IMG/VR virus record: IMGVR_UViG_3300025141_012985
Coordinates: 20,178-84,177 of that record
Reading direction: 5' to 3' (one strand)
DNA from: a virus
Length of the DNA: 64,000 nt
Under the pieces are notes generated by a model. That model worked only from the letters and a program-made list of their open reading frames with translations. It did not search any database and had not been told where the DNA came from. Below are positions 26,517 through 34,254 of the stretch, in pieces (the first letter of the stretch is position 1; the number at the start of each line of letters is the position of its first letter). The position numbers and the translations under genes were made by a program.

Positions 26517-26873
26517 ATGTCTATTCTCACCCGTGGTTTCGGTGAAGGCGGAGGCTTAATAACTAGGGGTCATGGTGTAATCATCCAGGCTGTTGAAGTT
26601 CTTACTGCTTATACTTCACAAGTAGCAAGAAAATATTCTGATGATATTTTTAAATTAACTGATGAAGTAATTGACCTATACAAGATCACTGTATCACTAA
26701 TTTCAATCAATGGAGAATATTTACCCTTTCCAGAGTCAAAAATAGCTCAAGGATCAATAAATAGAAGTAAAGACATTGCCGTTTCAGTTAATAACTTTGC
26801 TGTTTCTAATGTCTATAAGCCTGCCTATAAGATAGTTATAGATGTGCTAGGCGTTAAGAAAGGGATTAAATAG
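26517..26873 (+). CDS. Small virion-type protein
   Basis: Unrecognised 118-residue protein. It starts with a Gly-rich repeat ('LTRGFGEGGGLITRGHG') of a kind common at the N-terminus of small phage tail proteins, followed by a helical/beta region. Located 5 nt after its neighbour; likely part of the same structural set. Confidence 0.58.
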   Translation: MSILTRGFGEGGGLITRGHGVIIQAVEVLTAYTSQVARKYSDDIFKLTDEVIDLYKITVSLISINGEYLPFPESKIAQGSINRSKDIAVSVNNFAVSNVYKPAYKIVIDVLGVKKGIK

Positions 26874-26875
26874 AC

Positions 26876-27439
26876 ATGAGTACTATAGATCTTACATTAG
26901 ATAATAATAATGAGCTTACTTTCCAGGTAAATATTGAAGGAAGCTCTCCTGCAAAGCCCTCTTGCAGATTTTTAATAGAGGGTGAGGAAATGTCATTTGC
27001 CTTTCCCGGAGAGATGGCAAATGATGGAATAGTTCATGTTAACATTCCACCTCTAGAAAAGGTTTTAAATGAGGGATCCTATAATTCCGGATTAGAAGTT
27101 ATTGTTGACGATCGTGTATTTGTTCCGCTAACACTGACAGCAAATTTTGAAAAATCTGTTAAGGTTACTGCTGAAGCTGTCAATAGAAGGAGGAGACCCT
27201 CTACGTCTGCAACAGCACAGCTAATAGGGACATCTGTAAAAAATAGGGGATCACGAGGTCAAACACTAATAGGTGAATCACTAAGTACACCTTCAGTAAA
27301 AGTTGTCAATAAAGAATCTAAAAACAGACAAAGAATAAAAGATCAACCCAGAGATACTAATAAAGAAACTAATATGAATAATCTATCTGAAAATCAGATA
27401 AGGAATTTAATTAGAAACATGATAGACAGCAAGCAATAA
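26876..27439 (+). CDS. Unknown beta-domain protein with C-terminal 'IRNLIRNMI' helix
   Basis: A 187-residue protein. Residues 1-105 form a beta-rich domain ('TFQVNIEG....CRFLIEGEEMSFAFPGE...VHVNIPPLEKVL'), 105-165 a basic, probably disordered linker, and the last 16 residues 'LSENQIRNLIRNMIDSKQ' are a C-terminal version of the recurring amphipathic helix. Suggests a virion-assembly protein (scaffold or decoration), but no family is named. Confidence 0.58.
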   Translation: MSTIDLTLDNNNELTFQVNIEGSSPAKPSCRFLIEGEEMSFAFPGEMANDGIVHVNIPPLEKVLNEGSYNSGLEVIVDDRVFVPLTLTANFEKSVKVTAEAVNRRRRPSTSATAQLIGTSVKNRGSRGQTLIGESLSTPSVKVVNKESKNRQRIKDQPRDTNKETNMNNLSENQIRNLIRNMIDSKQ

Positions 27440-27455
27440 AACAAAGGAGTGAAAC

Positions 27456-27695
27456 ATGATGGATTTTATTTTTATATCTTACACATTACTTGGTATTTTA
27501 TATTTTATACTTTTTATTAGAAATCTCTGTGACTGTAATAGCATTCTTGAGTCATCTAAATCTAGAGAAATGAAGAATTTAGCAAAAAGTGAAATAACCA
27601 GAACAAGAAACGATATTGTACTATGTCTCGTATGGCCGTATTTACTATATAGAGATATCTCTCTTGCAAGAAGGGCATTGCAATCTTTAAAATAA
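27456..27695 (+). CDS. Small membrane protein
   Basis: 79 residues with a clear N-terminal transmembrane helix (4-22, 'FIFISYTLLGILYFILFI') and a second hydrophobic stretch near 52-64 ('DIVLCLVWPYLLY'). AAAGGAG precedes the ATG. Function unknown. Confidence 0.6.
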   Translation: MMDFIFISYTLLGILYFILFIRNLCDCNSILESSKSREMKNLAKSEITRTRNDIVLCLVWPYLLYRDISLARRALQSLK

Positions 27696-27699
27696 TAAG

Positions 27700-28416
27700 A
27701 TGCAAAAAATAAAAAAGCTGTTATTTAAAATGAGATATCTTGAAGAACATCTTGATGAATGTCAGTCTATTTTTGAAAATGCTAAAATAGAGTTTAATAA
27801 TGCAATTAGGCAATTGCACTACAATTTAAATGTATTTGATAGTGCACTTGATCCCAGCCCTAGCACCAAAGAGACAGATAGCTCTAAAAATGTAGATGTT
27901 GAAGCTGATATATGTCAAAAAGAAAAATCTAAACACCCAAAATGGGCAAAGAAAATCTTTAGGGACATAGTAAAGGAGACACATCCTGACCACTTTCCAA
28001 AAGGTCTAAGGGACTCTAGAAAGAAAAACTTGACAGAAATTTATGAGAAAACAATTAAGTCCTATAGTGAGAAATCATATGCAGAATTAATTGAATCTGC
28101 TTTTCGGCTAGGGATCGATGTAGATTGTGAAGCCAGGAATCAGACAGCTACAATAAAGAAAAAGATCGACTTTATTCAAAATGAAATCGCTACCATTAAA
28201 AAAAGCCTATATTGGCAGTGGGCACACTCTAATGATGACATGAAACAGTCAATTCTAAAAAAGCTTGTTGATGTTCGAGGATGGACATCAACAGATTCTG
28301 GAAGAAAGAAGTCTAGAAAAGGTTCAGGAAATCATCCTGGAAAGTCAATATCTTGGGCCAGAAAGAAATTTAAAAACGTGTCAGACATACCTAGTGATGA
28401 TGAATGTGAAGAGTAG
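27700..28416 (+). CDS. J-domain protein (divergent DnaJ-like co-chaperone)
   Basis: 238 residues. A coiled-coil N-terminus (1-45) and an acidic linker lead to a J domain near 85-145. Its hallmark His95-Pro96-Asp97 follows helix II ('AKKIFRDIVKETHPDHF') and helix III ('RDSRKKNLTEIYEKTIKSY') comes after. A second helical part and a basic Ser/Gly/Lys tail follow. No G/F region or zinc fingers, so it is a class C J protein that would recruit Hsp70 (host DnaK) to a particular client. It is distinct from the full DnaJ at 33125. Confidence 0.72.
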   Translation: MQKIKKLLFKMRYLEEHLDECQSIFENAKIEFNNAIRQLHYNLNVFDSALDPSPSTKETDSSKNVDVEADICQKEKSKHPKWAKKIFRDIVKETHPDHFPKGLRDSRKKNLTEIYEKTIKSYSEKSYAELIESAFRLGIDVDCEARNQTATIKKKIDFIQNEIATIKKSLYWQWAHSNDDMKQSILKKLVDVRGWTSTDSGRKKSRKGSGNHPGKSISWARKKFKNVSDIPSDDECEE

Positions 28417-28418
28417 AA

Positions 28419-28658
28419 ATGAAAGACATTGAATCTATTATTATCATAATCGTGTTTATGATATCACTATCTTTTGTCTTAAACTTTATTGGAAGCACAC
28501 TTATTGACATTATGCACTCTATTTTTCACAAGCAAGGTCAAAGAAAGCATCGATTGAACAATATCAAAAATCCTCAGTATGATATTTCTGAGGATGATAA
28601 TGACCTGGATACCTCCGAAATCCCCGTACAATCTAATTCAAGAGCATCTTTGGAATGA
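28419..28658 (+). CDS. Small single-pass membrane protein
   Basis: 79 residues. An N-terminal transmembrane helix (about 6-25, 'IIIIIVFMISLSFVLNFIG') is followed by a basic, then acidic tail. Its last 59 nt overlap the start of the glycosylase gene in another frame. Function unknown. Confidence 0.55.
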   Translation: MKDIESIIIIIVFMISLSFVLNFIGSTLIDIMHSIFHKQGQRKHRLNNIKNPQYDISEDDNDLDTSEIPVQSNSRASLE

Positions 28659-29025
28659 TCCATGGAAAATATTTGTAGCTTGCATTTTTTGCAATCTTAC
28701 AAAAAGGGTTGAATCTGAGCCCTATATGTGGAAATTTTTTAAGCTATATCCGACACCAGAAAAAGCATCTAAGGCAAATCCTGATAAACTACAAAAGATG
28801 ATTCAGCCGCTAGGATTGTCTAAGAGACGTTCTAGGGCACTTATCAAAATGTCCAATGATTACCTAATGAAAGACTGGAGAGATAAGCCAGAATCTCTCT
28901 ACGGAATAGGGAAGTATGCCTCAGATGCGTATAGAATATTCTGCATGGGTGACTGGAGAAATGTTGATCCAAAAGACGGTGCTCTTGTCAGCTATCATGA
29001 TTTTTTAAAATCTACCGTTCCTTAG
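28600..29025 (+). CDS. MBD4-like mismatch-specific DNA glycosylase (HhH-GPD fold)
   Basis: About 141 residues that match the catalytic domain of eukaryotic MBD4, as I recall it, almost end to end: 'WIPPKSPYNLIQE.L..DPWK', 'ACIFCN.T', 'WKFF..YP', 'LGL...R...L...S..YL', then the hairpin 'YGIGKYASDAYRIFC' and 'VDPKDGALVSYHDFL', in which Asp126 is the catalytic Asp of the 'hP.D' motif. No catalytic Lys is seen, so it should be a monofunctional glycosylase that removes T or U opposite G. The methyl-binding domain of MBD4 is absent. Start ATG 28600 with GAGG 6 nt upstream; it overlaps the preceding gene. Its 3' end overlaps the convergent gene by 14 nt. Confidence 0.83.
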   Translation: MTWIPPKSPYNLIQEHLWNDPWKIFVACIFCNLTKRVESEPYMWKFFKLYPTPEKASKANPDKLQKMIQPLGLSKRRSRALIKMSNDYLMKDWRDKPESLYGIGKYASDAYRIFCMGDWRNVDPKDGALVSYHDFLKSTVP

Positions 29026-29680
29026 GTTCAAACTTTCTCAACCTTGAAACACCGTCGTCTATTGTAACATACGTCTGGTGTGTAACCCAGTCACCAGCAT
29101 TGATGTATGTTTTGATGTTTTGATCTTCATCAATCCATATGACTGCTTCTGGTATATGTGTATGTCCCATTATAAAGACGTCAATGTCTGGGTGATGCCT
29201 GAGAATGTGAATTATACTTCTTAGCTTGTGCTTTTTAATTTGAATTTCTGTCCACCATGTAGTAAAGTCAAAATTAAAAGTAAATTCAAGAATATTTTGA
29301 ATAACAGACAAGATCTTAATGAACATTCTATTCGCGAAGACTCCCCTATCGTACATGTCACCGTGCTCTATTCTAAATCTCCGCTTTCCTTCTTGAAATT
29401 CATACTTTTTGACAAACTTAATATTAAAAAACTTTTTACCGACGACACCGACAAGACTTTCGTCATGATTTCCTACAACATATATGATTTCTTTATTTCT
29501 GTTAATTGAGCTTAATATTTCCATACATTTTTCAGTAAACGTTGGTATCTTAATAAAGTCTATAATATCTCCAGCTAAGATGAGCTGATCAAAATTTTCA
29601 TTCTCTAGAAACTCTAAAAGCTCTTCTGATTTATAGAACCTGCTGCCGATGTGTGTATCAGAAATGATAACTCTTTTCAT
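29012..29680 (-). CDS. Calcineurin-like metallophosphoesterase (LpxH-like)
   Basis: The only clear minus-strand gene. A 222-residue metallophosphoesterase with all five metal blocks: 'SDTHIGS', 'AGDIID', 'VGNHDES', 'EHGDMYD' and 'GHTHIPE'. The layout, with a helical insert between the fourth and fifth blocks, resembles UDP-2,3-diacylglucosamine hydrolase (LpxH) more than nucleases such as SbcD. Substrates could be a lipid A precursor, a nucleotide, or another phosphoester. It is convergent with the glycosylase and divergent from the 29781 gene, so it has its own promoter in the 29681-29780 gap. Confidence 0.8.
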   Translation of the reverse strand: MKRVIISDTHIGSRFYKSEELLEFLENENFDQLILAGDIIDFIKIPTFTEKCMEILSSINRNKEIIYVVGNHDESLVGVVGKKFFNIKFVKKYEFQEGKRRFRIEHGDMYDRGVFANRMFIKILSVIQNILEFTFNFDFTTWWTEIQIKKHKLRSIIHILRHHPDIDVFIMGHTHIPEAVIWIDEDQNIKTYINAGDWVTHQTYVTIDDGVSRLRKFEPKER

Positions 29681-29725
29681 TGAACAAGCCTTTGATATAA
29701 ATTATACTATTAATTATGGCTGGTG

Positions 29726-29754
29726 GATACAGTCAATGATTTTTAGTTTATAAT
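29726..29754 (+). promoter_or_regulatory. Possible promoter for the 29781 operon
   Basis: TATAAT at 29749-29754 with a weak -35 (GATACA, 17-nt spacer). It lies in the divergent gap and would give a leader of about 20 nt containing AAGGAG. The opposite strand shows TATAAT-like bases as well, consistent with a second promoter for the minus-strand gene. Confidence 0.35.
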
Positions 29755-29780
29755 CAAATTGAACATTAAGGAGAATAAAA

Positions 29781-30005
29781 ATGAACTATAGCCTTTCAAA
29801 TGAAGTTATTGCACATCTTGCCAAAGTTTTGCAAATGGCAATCTTAAGCGGGACTGATGTTATCGACCATCTAAGAATGATTAATGTTACACCGTCTGAA
29901 GAGACTGATGGGGAGCTAGTTCTTACTAGTGAGTATCGTGAAATATCAGATAGTCAAGTTCAAAAAATGCTTGAAAATGTAAGTGCATTGTCAATTGAAG
30001 ACTGA
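29781..30005 (+). CDS. Small phage protein, unknown
   Basis: 74 residues, helical N-terminus ('LSNEVIAHLAKVLQMAILSGTDVIDHL') and an acidic C-terminus. AAGGAG lies upstream. First gene of the plus-strand nucleotide-metabolism block. No family recognised. Confidence 0.6.
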   Translation: MNYSLSNEVIAHLAKVLQMAILSGTDVIDHLRMINVTPSEETDGELVLTSEYREISDSQVQKMLENVSALSIED

Positions 30006-30013
30006 AATTTAAG

Positions 30014-30382
30014 ATGGATAGACTTGATGAAATGTTTGATCGAAGACATGAATTTATGGACGTCTTAAACCAAAAGATCCCAGGAGCTTCTCCACTAGAC
30101 CTAGATCTAAGTAAAAAAGAAGATCAGCAAATTTGTCGAGATGTTGCTCTTCGAGGTGTCGAAGAAATGTTCGAAGCTCTTCAGCATCTTAAAAACTGGA
30201 AGCCCCATAGAGTTACAGATATTTCTGGATTTGATAGAGAGAAATTTCTTGAAGAAATGGTAGATGCTTTCAATTATTTTTTCTCTCTACTCATTATGAC
30301 TGGATTTGACGCTGAAGATCTGTTTAGAGAATACTGTAGAAAAGATAGTGTAATTCATAAAAGACTAGAGGAGGGATATTAG
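30014..30382 (+). CDS. dUTPase-like all-alpha NTP pyrophosphatase
   Basis: 122 residues, fully helical. Acidic metal-binding motifs 'GVEEMFEALQHLKNW' (ExxE) and 'EEMVDAFNYFFSLLIMTGF' (ExxD) match the dimeric dUTPase/MazG-like superfamily, with a C-terminal 'YCRKDSVIHKRLEEGY' helix typical of phage dUTPases. It would convert dUTP to dUMP, keeping uracil out of DNA and feeding ThyX (31449). Confidence 0.75.
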   Translation: MDRLDEMFDRRHEFMDVLNQKIPGASPLDLDLSKKEDQQICRDVALRGVEEMFEALQHLKNWKPHRVTDISGFDREKFLEEMVDAFNYFFSLLIMTGFDAEDLFREYCRKDSVIHKRLEEGY

Positions 30383-30391
30383 CGTCTTTCA

Positions 30392-30420
30392 TGTACTTTA
30401 GTATATACCTGAATTATAAT
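30392..30420 (+). promoter_or_regulatory. Putative phage promoter, TGTA-N17-TATAAT
   Basis: TTTCATGTACTTT with TATAAT 17 nt downstream of TGTACT. It shares TTCATGTA with the sites at 34206 and 50527. The predicted start of transcription falls on the AGGAGG ribosome binding site of the 30437 gene, so the leader would be about 10 nt. Confidence 0.5.
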
Positions 30421-30436
30421 AGATTTAGGAGGTATT

Positions 30437-31390
30437 ATGAGAGATTTAGGATATTTTTTTAATCGTCAGAATAAATTTTCTGATCTTTTCTTTAAAAGTG
30501 AAGACATGACTGAAGCAGAGAGAGAGGAGATGACAAAATCTCTTGCACTTGCTCTTCACGCTGAAGTTTCTGAACTGATAAGCGCAGTTAATTTTAAGGA
30601 CCATAGGCAGCTTAAGAATGCTGCTGATCCTTCAAAGATTCTATATGAATCAGTTGATGTTTTTAGGTACTTATTGGCAATTTTAAATCTTTGGAATATT
30701 GACCCTGGATCAGTCATAGATGCTTTTGATGATAAAGACATGTTTCTTCACATGAGACATCAAATAGAATCTCAATTTTGGGATGGACAACCCGTCCTTG
30801 TGTTTGATATTGATGACGTAATTGCACACTTTAGATCTAACTTTATCGACTGGCTTGAGTCTGAGAAGGGAATAGTTGTCGACAGTAAATCTACAGAGTA
30901 CTACACGACTATAGAAGTTAAAGAAGCTGGGCTGAATCCAGAAGAAGTGTTTGATGACTTTATAGCTGATCGAAATTTAAGACACCTTACATCCGACAGC
31001 GGGGTAGTTGATGTTATAAACTATTTTTATGACAAGGGTTGTTGGATTCAGCTTCTTACTGCAAGACCAGGAGATGTTCTTCAGTGCAAGTATGATACGT
31101 ATAGATGGCTTAGTACACTGGGTATGAAATTTCATAGAGTTGATTTTAGTGCTGAGAAGTACAGGTGGCTAACAAAATCCGAATATTTTGATTCCGGCCA
31201 GATTGTTTGTGCAATTGATGATTCAGCTAAGCACTCTGCTGAATATGCAAAGCATGGAGTCATAACACTTTCTCCAGTTACTTCATACAATAGAGAGCTG
31301 GAAGATGTTGAAGGTGTCATGATGTATTATGGCCCAAGTCAGCTAAAGACCCTTATTGACGCACTTCTAGTAAAGGGAAAATTTATATGA
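30437..31390 (+). CDS. Fusion: MazG/dUTPase-like pyrophosphatase + HAD 5'-nucleotidase
   Basis: 317 residues, two domains. Residues 1-110 form an all-alpha NTP pyrophosphatase ('HAEVSELISAVN', 'ESVDVFRYLLAILNLW') related to the preceding gene. Residues 117-315 form a HAD-type phosphatase: motif I 'FDIDDVI' with Asp124 and Asp126, then 'LLTARPG' (motif II Thr) and 'CAIDDSAKH' (motif IV), as in 5'(3')-deoxyribonucleotidases. Together they could take a dNTP to dNMP and then to a nucleoside. Strong AGGAGG ribosome binding site. Confidence 0.8.
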   Translation: MRDLGYFFNRQNKFSDLFFKSEDMTEAEREEMTKSLALALHAEVSELISAVNFKDHRQLKNAADPSKILYESVDVFRYLLAILNLWNIDPGSVIDAFDDKDMFLHMRHQIESQFWDGQPVLVFDIDDVIAHFRSNFIDWLESEKGIVVDSKSTEYYTTIEVKEAGLNPEEVFDDFIADRNLRHLTSDSGVVDVINYFYDKGCWIQLLTARPGDVLQCKYDTYRWLSTLGMKFHRVDFSAEKYRWLTKSEYFDSGQIVCAIDDSAKHSAEYAKHGVITLSPVTSYNRELEDVEGVMMYYGPSQLKTLIDALLVKGKFI

Positions 31391-31448
31391 AAAAGAGGTG
31401 AACAAAGGACCATTTTCGTGTAACAATCAATTATAAAAGGAGATATAA

Positions 31449-32450
31449 ATGCCCCAGAATCGTGATTTAGACCCAATTGAGCTTCCAATGAAGCTAAAGT
31501 TTGGTCAAGATCCTTCAACTGAATTTTTTAACAATCTTTCAGCTCTAACAGTTGAATTAGTTGACCACCCAACGAGAGAGCAAGCTCGAAATGTTGCATG
31601 GCAGTATGTCAAAGCAACATGGGCTGATCATGCTGATGATACATCACCCTATGTCGACGAGCTTCGACCCACTAGCCAGGATCTTTCAGAAAATCTTGAA
31701 GATGTTCTTTGTTTCAGGGCGCTTCCAACACCCATGGAGTGCTTTGGGTTTACATTTAAGCTTAGCGGGCTTTCTTTTCAGGAGGTCACTCATATTATTA
31801 GACATCGTGCAGGATCTTTTGCAGCACAGTGCACAGGTGATAGAGACCTAAGAGACGATCCTGCTGTCATACCAGAGGCAGTAGAAAATTCACCAGAATT
31901 TTTGAGAAGGTGGAAGCAGATTGTGCTAGACTCTAAGCAGCTCTATTCAGATATGACTGACTCAAAGGCGGTTTCAATGATGGATGCTAGAATGATTCTT
32001 CCAAAGTGTATGACATCTTTTTACTTAATGAGACTTAATCTCAAAGATCTGCTTGGGTTCATTAAGCAAAGACAAGATATTCAGATTCAACCCGCTGCAG
32101 ATAATCTTCTTGCTGCAATGATGGCAAAAGAACTCATTAAGGTTCTCCCCGAAGCTTCTGTGAGAATTGATTTTAACTCTCCAGACATGCACTACATAAA
32201 GACATTTCGAATAAAGCAGGGAGATAGGTGGATTAGTCGAGGAACAAATTTGTACTGGCCTGAGCCCAAGAATGATAGATTTGAATATCATCCAAGTGAC
32301 ACAATCTACCAGTCTCGTAGAGAAAAGATTAATGGAACAAATAGACCTAGCGGTCCAACTAAATTTGAGAAGATATGGAATGATATTATGGATGAAATTT
32401 CTACAATGAAGATTTCATATAAAAATTACATGAATGGAGAATGTACATGA
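31449..32450 (+). CDS. thyX: Flavin-dependent thymidylate synthase ThyX
   Basis: 333 residues. The ThyX signature is present in altered form: Arg118-His119-Arg120 then 'AGSFAAQCTGDRDL' where the family has RHRxxSxxxxSxR; the second Ser is Thr. Later blocks 'DARMILPKCMTSFYLMRLNLKDLLGFIKQR' and 'IQPAADNLLAAM' match the substrate- and flavin-binding end. It makes dTMP from dUMP using methylene-folate and FADH2. The protein is longer than usual (typically 220-250), with an N-terminal extension and a ~60-residue C-terminal tail. AAGGAG precedes the ATG. Confidence 0.82.
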   Translation: MPQNRDLDPIELPMKLKFGQDPSTEFFNNLSALTVELVDHPTREQARNVAWQYVKATWADHADDTSPYVDELRPTSQDLSENLEDVLCFRALPTPMECFGFTFKLSGLSFQEVTHIIRHRAGSFAAQCTGDRDLRDDPAVIPEAVENSPEFLRRWKQIVLDSKQLYSDMTDSKAVSMMDARMILPKCMTSFYLMRLNLKDLLGFIKQRQDIQIQPAADNLLAAMMAKELIKVLPEASVRIDFNSPDMHYIKTFRIKQGDRWISRGTNLYWPEPKNDRFEYHPSDTIYQSRREKINGTNRPSGPTKFEKIWNDIMDEISTMKISYKNYMNGECT

Positions 32451-32887
32451 AAGCGTATATTGCAAGCTCTTGGTTCACACCGGCTGCATTTGAAGAAGTT
32501 GAAACAATTAAGTCACTTTTAACAAAACACAGGTTTGATTATTTTTCACCTAAGGATTTTTTTATATGTCCCCCAACAGCTGATCTTAAGACACAAAGGG
32601 AAACATTTGAAGGAAATGTTGAGCATATTCTTGGAAATGATTTTGTAATTTGTAATACACGAGACAAGGATATGGGAAGTATATTTGAAGCTGGTGTTGC
32701 ATTTCAATCTGATACTCCAATAGTTTATTTTTGTGCAGGACTTCCAGAGGGAGCAACATTTAATCTAATGTTAGCACAGTCAGGCGTGAAGGTTTGTACT
32801 TCTTTTGATGACCTGGATGACTATCTCTCTAGATGTGCTGATTTAGAAATGCTTATTATTGAGCCGTATTATGGAAGTATCGAATAA
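32447..32887 (+). CDS. Nucleoside 2-deoxyribosyltransferase-like protein
   Basis: About 146 residues. The pattern 'MKAYIASSWFTP' at the N-terminus and 'DMGSIFEAGVAFQSDTPIVYF' (D..xxE.G.A) match the 2-deoxyribosyltransferase family, which swaps bases on deoxyribose; the Glu is the likely nucleophile. ATG 32447 is preferred over ATG 32441 because GGAGA (32436-32440) then has a 6-nt spacing. It overlaps thyX by 4 nt (ATGA), implying coupled translation. Confidence 0.73.
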   Translation: MKAYIASSWFTPAAFEEVETIKSLLTKHRFDYFSPKDFFICPPTADLKTQRETFEGNVEHILGNDFVICNTRDKDMGSIFEAGVAFQSDTPIVYFCAGLPEGATFNLMLAQSGVKVCTSFDDLDDYLSRCADLEMLIIEPYYGSIE

Positions 32888-33128
32888 AGTATTTGCTCTC
32901 ATACGATATGAGGGATCTTTTAAAAGTTTAGTTGGAATATTTTCTACATGCGAGTGTGCAAAAGAAGAAGTAGAAAAAGAAGATAGGCGTGATGTTCTAT
33001 TTTCCATTCAAGAGAGGGTGATAAATTCTACCAATGAACCAGAATATGAAATAGAAGTCAAATATGCACTGGATGGTCAAAAATCTGAGATGATAGTAAC
33101 AAGAAACTCTGTTGAGAATAATAGTTGA
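32871..33128 (+). CDS. Small unknown protein
   Basis: About 85 residues from ATG 32871 (an upstream TTG at 32859 is possible). Mixed alpha/beta, with '[30 protein letters not shown]' at the start. It overlaps the previous gene and its TGA overlaps the TTG of dnaJ. Function unknown. Confidence 0.5.
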   Translation: MEVSNKVFALIRYEGSFKSLVGIFSTCECAKEEVEKEDRRDVLFSIQERVINSTNEPEYEIEVKYALDGQKSEMIVTRNSVENNS

Positions 33129-34195
33129 AAAAAGATTATTATGACTTACTGGGTGTCAAGAGAGATTCATCTCAGAGCGAGATCAAGAAAGCGTATAGAC
33201 AGCTAGCTTTAAAGCATCATCCCGATAAAAATCCAGATAATCCGAGTGCAGAATTAAAATTTAAAGAAGCTGCAGAGGCGTATTCTGTTCTTTCTGATAG
33301 TGAAAAAAGAAAGAATTATGACATGTACGGTCACGACGGCGTTGAACACAGCTTTTCTGGATTTGACCCTAGAGATATCTTTGGTCATTTTGAGAATATG
33401 TTTGGAGGATTTGATCATTTCTCCGATAGACAGAGAAGATGGCGAAATGTTAGACAAAGAGGTTCTGATACTAGATTTAAGGTAAAGATAGATCTTGAAG
33501 AAGTTTTGTCTGGATGTAGTAGAAAAGTTCTCATTAAAAAAATAGTCAGCTGTCAGATCTGCAAGGGCCAAGGGTTCAAAGATAAATCAGACACTACTAG
33601 ATGTGCACAGTGTAAGGGATCAGGAAGAATTCAGCAAGCTGTTAGAGGATTTATGACAATTGCATCTCCCTGTCACTCTTGTGCCGGACATGGATTTGTC
33701 GTTACCAAGACATGCAAGTGCTGTCACGGATCTGGAGCAATAAAAGAAAGAAAGGATATCAACGTCACAATACCACCAGGTGTTCATACAGGAAATATTC
33801 TTAAGCTTTCTGGAATGGGAAATAAAGAGTCAACAGCAGAAATAGCAGGAGACGCACTCATAGAAATTGAAGTCAATGAGCATTCAAAGTTCCATCGAAA
33901 AGGTGTCGACATTCACAGCCACACCTCTATCTCATATAGCGAAGCAGTCCTCGGAACAAGGATAAGTGTCGGGTGTCTCGATGGAAAGTCTGCAATAACG
34001 ATCCCGCCGGGAATACAGCCGGGAGAGATAGTCGAGATAAGCGGGGAAGGCCTACCTGTAAAGTTAAACTCTTCAGACAGGGGAGTACATCATGTTCATA
34101 TTTCAGTAAGTGTTCCTAAAGAAATATCACAAGAAGAAAGAGAATTGATTGAAAATCTAGAGTCTCTAAGGCTTAGAAAAAGATTTATTGATTGA
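33125..34195 (+). CDS. dnaJ: DnaJ co-chaperone (class A)
   Basis: 356 residues with the full DnaJ layout: J domain with His32-Pro33-Asp34, a short G/F-rich region (75-105, '[18 protein letters not shown]'), four zinc motifs 'CQICKGQG', 'CAQCKGSG', 'CHSCAGHG', 'CKCCHGSG', and two C-terminal substrate-binding domains ('[11 protein letters not shown]' and '[11 protein letters not shown]'). It would act with host DnaK, as no DnaK gene is visible here. It starts with TTG that overlaps the preceding TGA. Shorter at the C-terminus than bacterial DnaJ. Confidence 0.92.
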   Translation: MKKDYYDLLGVKRDSSQSEIKKAYRQLALKHHPDKNPDNPSAELKFKEAAEAYSVLSDSEKRKNYDMYGHDGVEHSFSGFDPRDIFGHFENMFGGFDHFSDRQRRWRNVRQRGSDTRFKVKIDLEEVLSGCSRKVLIKKIVSCQICKGQGFKDKSDTTRCAQCKGSGRIQQAVRGFMTIASPCHSCAGHGFVVTKTCKCCHGSGAIKERKDINVTIPPGVHTGNILKLSGMGNKESTAEIAGDALIEIEVNEHSKFHRKGVDIHSHTSISYSEAVLGTRISVGCLDGKSAITIPPGIQPGEIVEISGEGLPVKLNSSDRGVHHVHISVSVPKEISQEERELIENLESLRLRKRFID

Positions 34196-34205
34196 CCCTA
34201 TTTCA

Positions 34206-34233
34206 TGTAAATTTCTTCAATTTGGTTTAAAAT
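34206..34233 (+). promoter_or_regulatory. Putative phage promoter, TGTAAA-N16-TAAAAT
   Basis: TTCATGTAAATTT with TAAAAT 16 nt after TGTAAA. The predicted transcript would begin at or beside GGAGGT (34241), giving a leader of about 14 nt before the polymerase gene. Confidence 0.5.
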
Positions 34234-34254
34234 TATCATAGGAGGTAGTTGATA

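Noticed and set aside
31419-31437. Fifth copy of the TGTA...TATAAT promoter before thyX
   Set aside because: TGTAAC and TATAAA are only 7 nt apart, too close for a sigma-type promoter.
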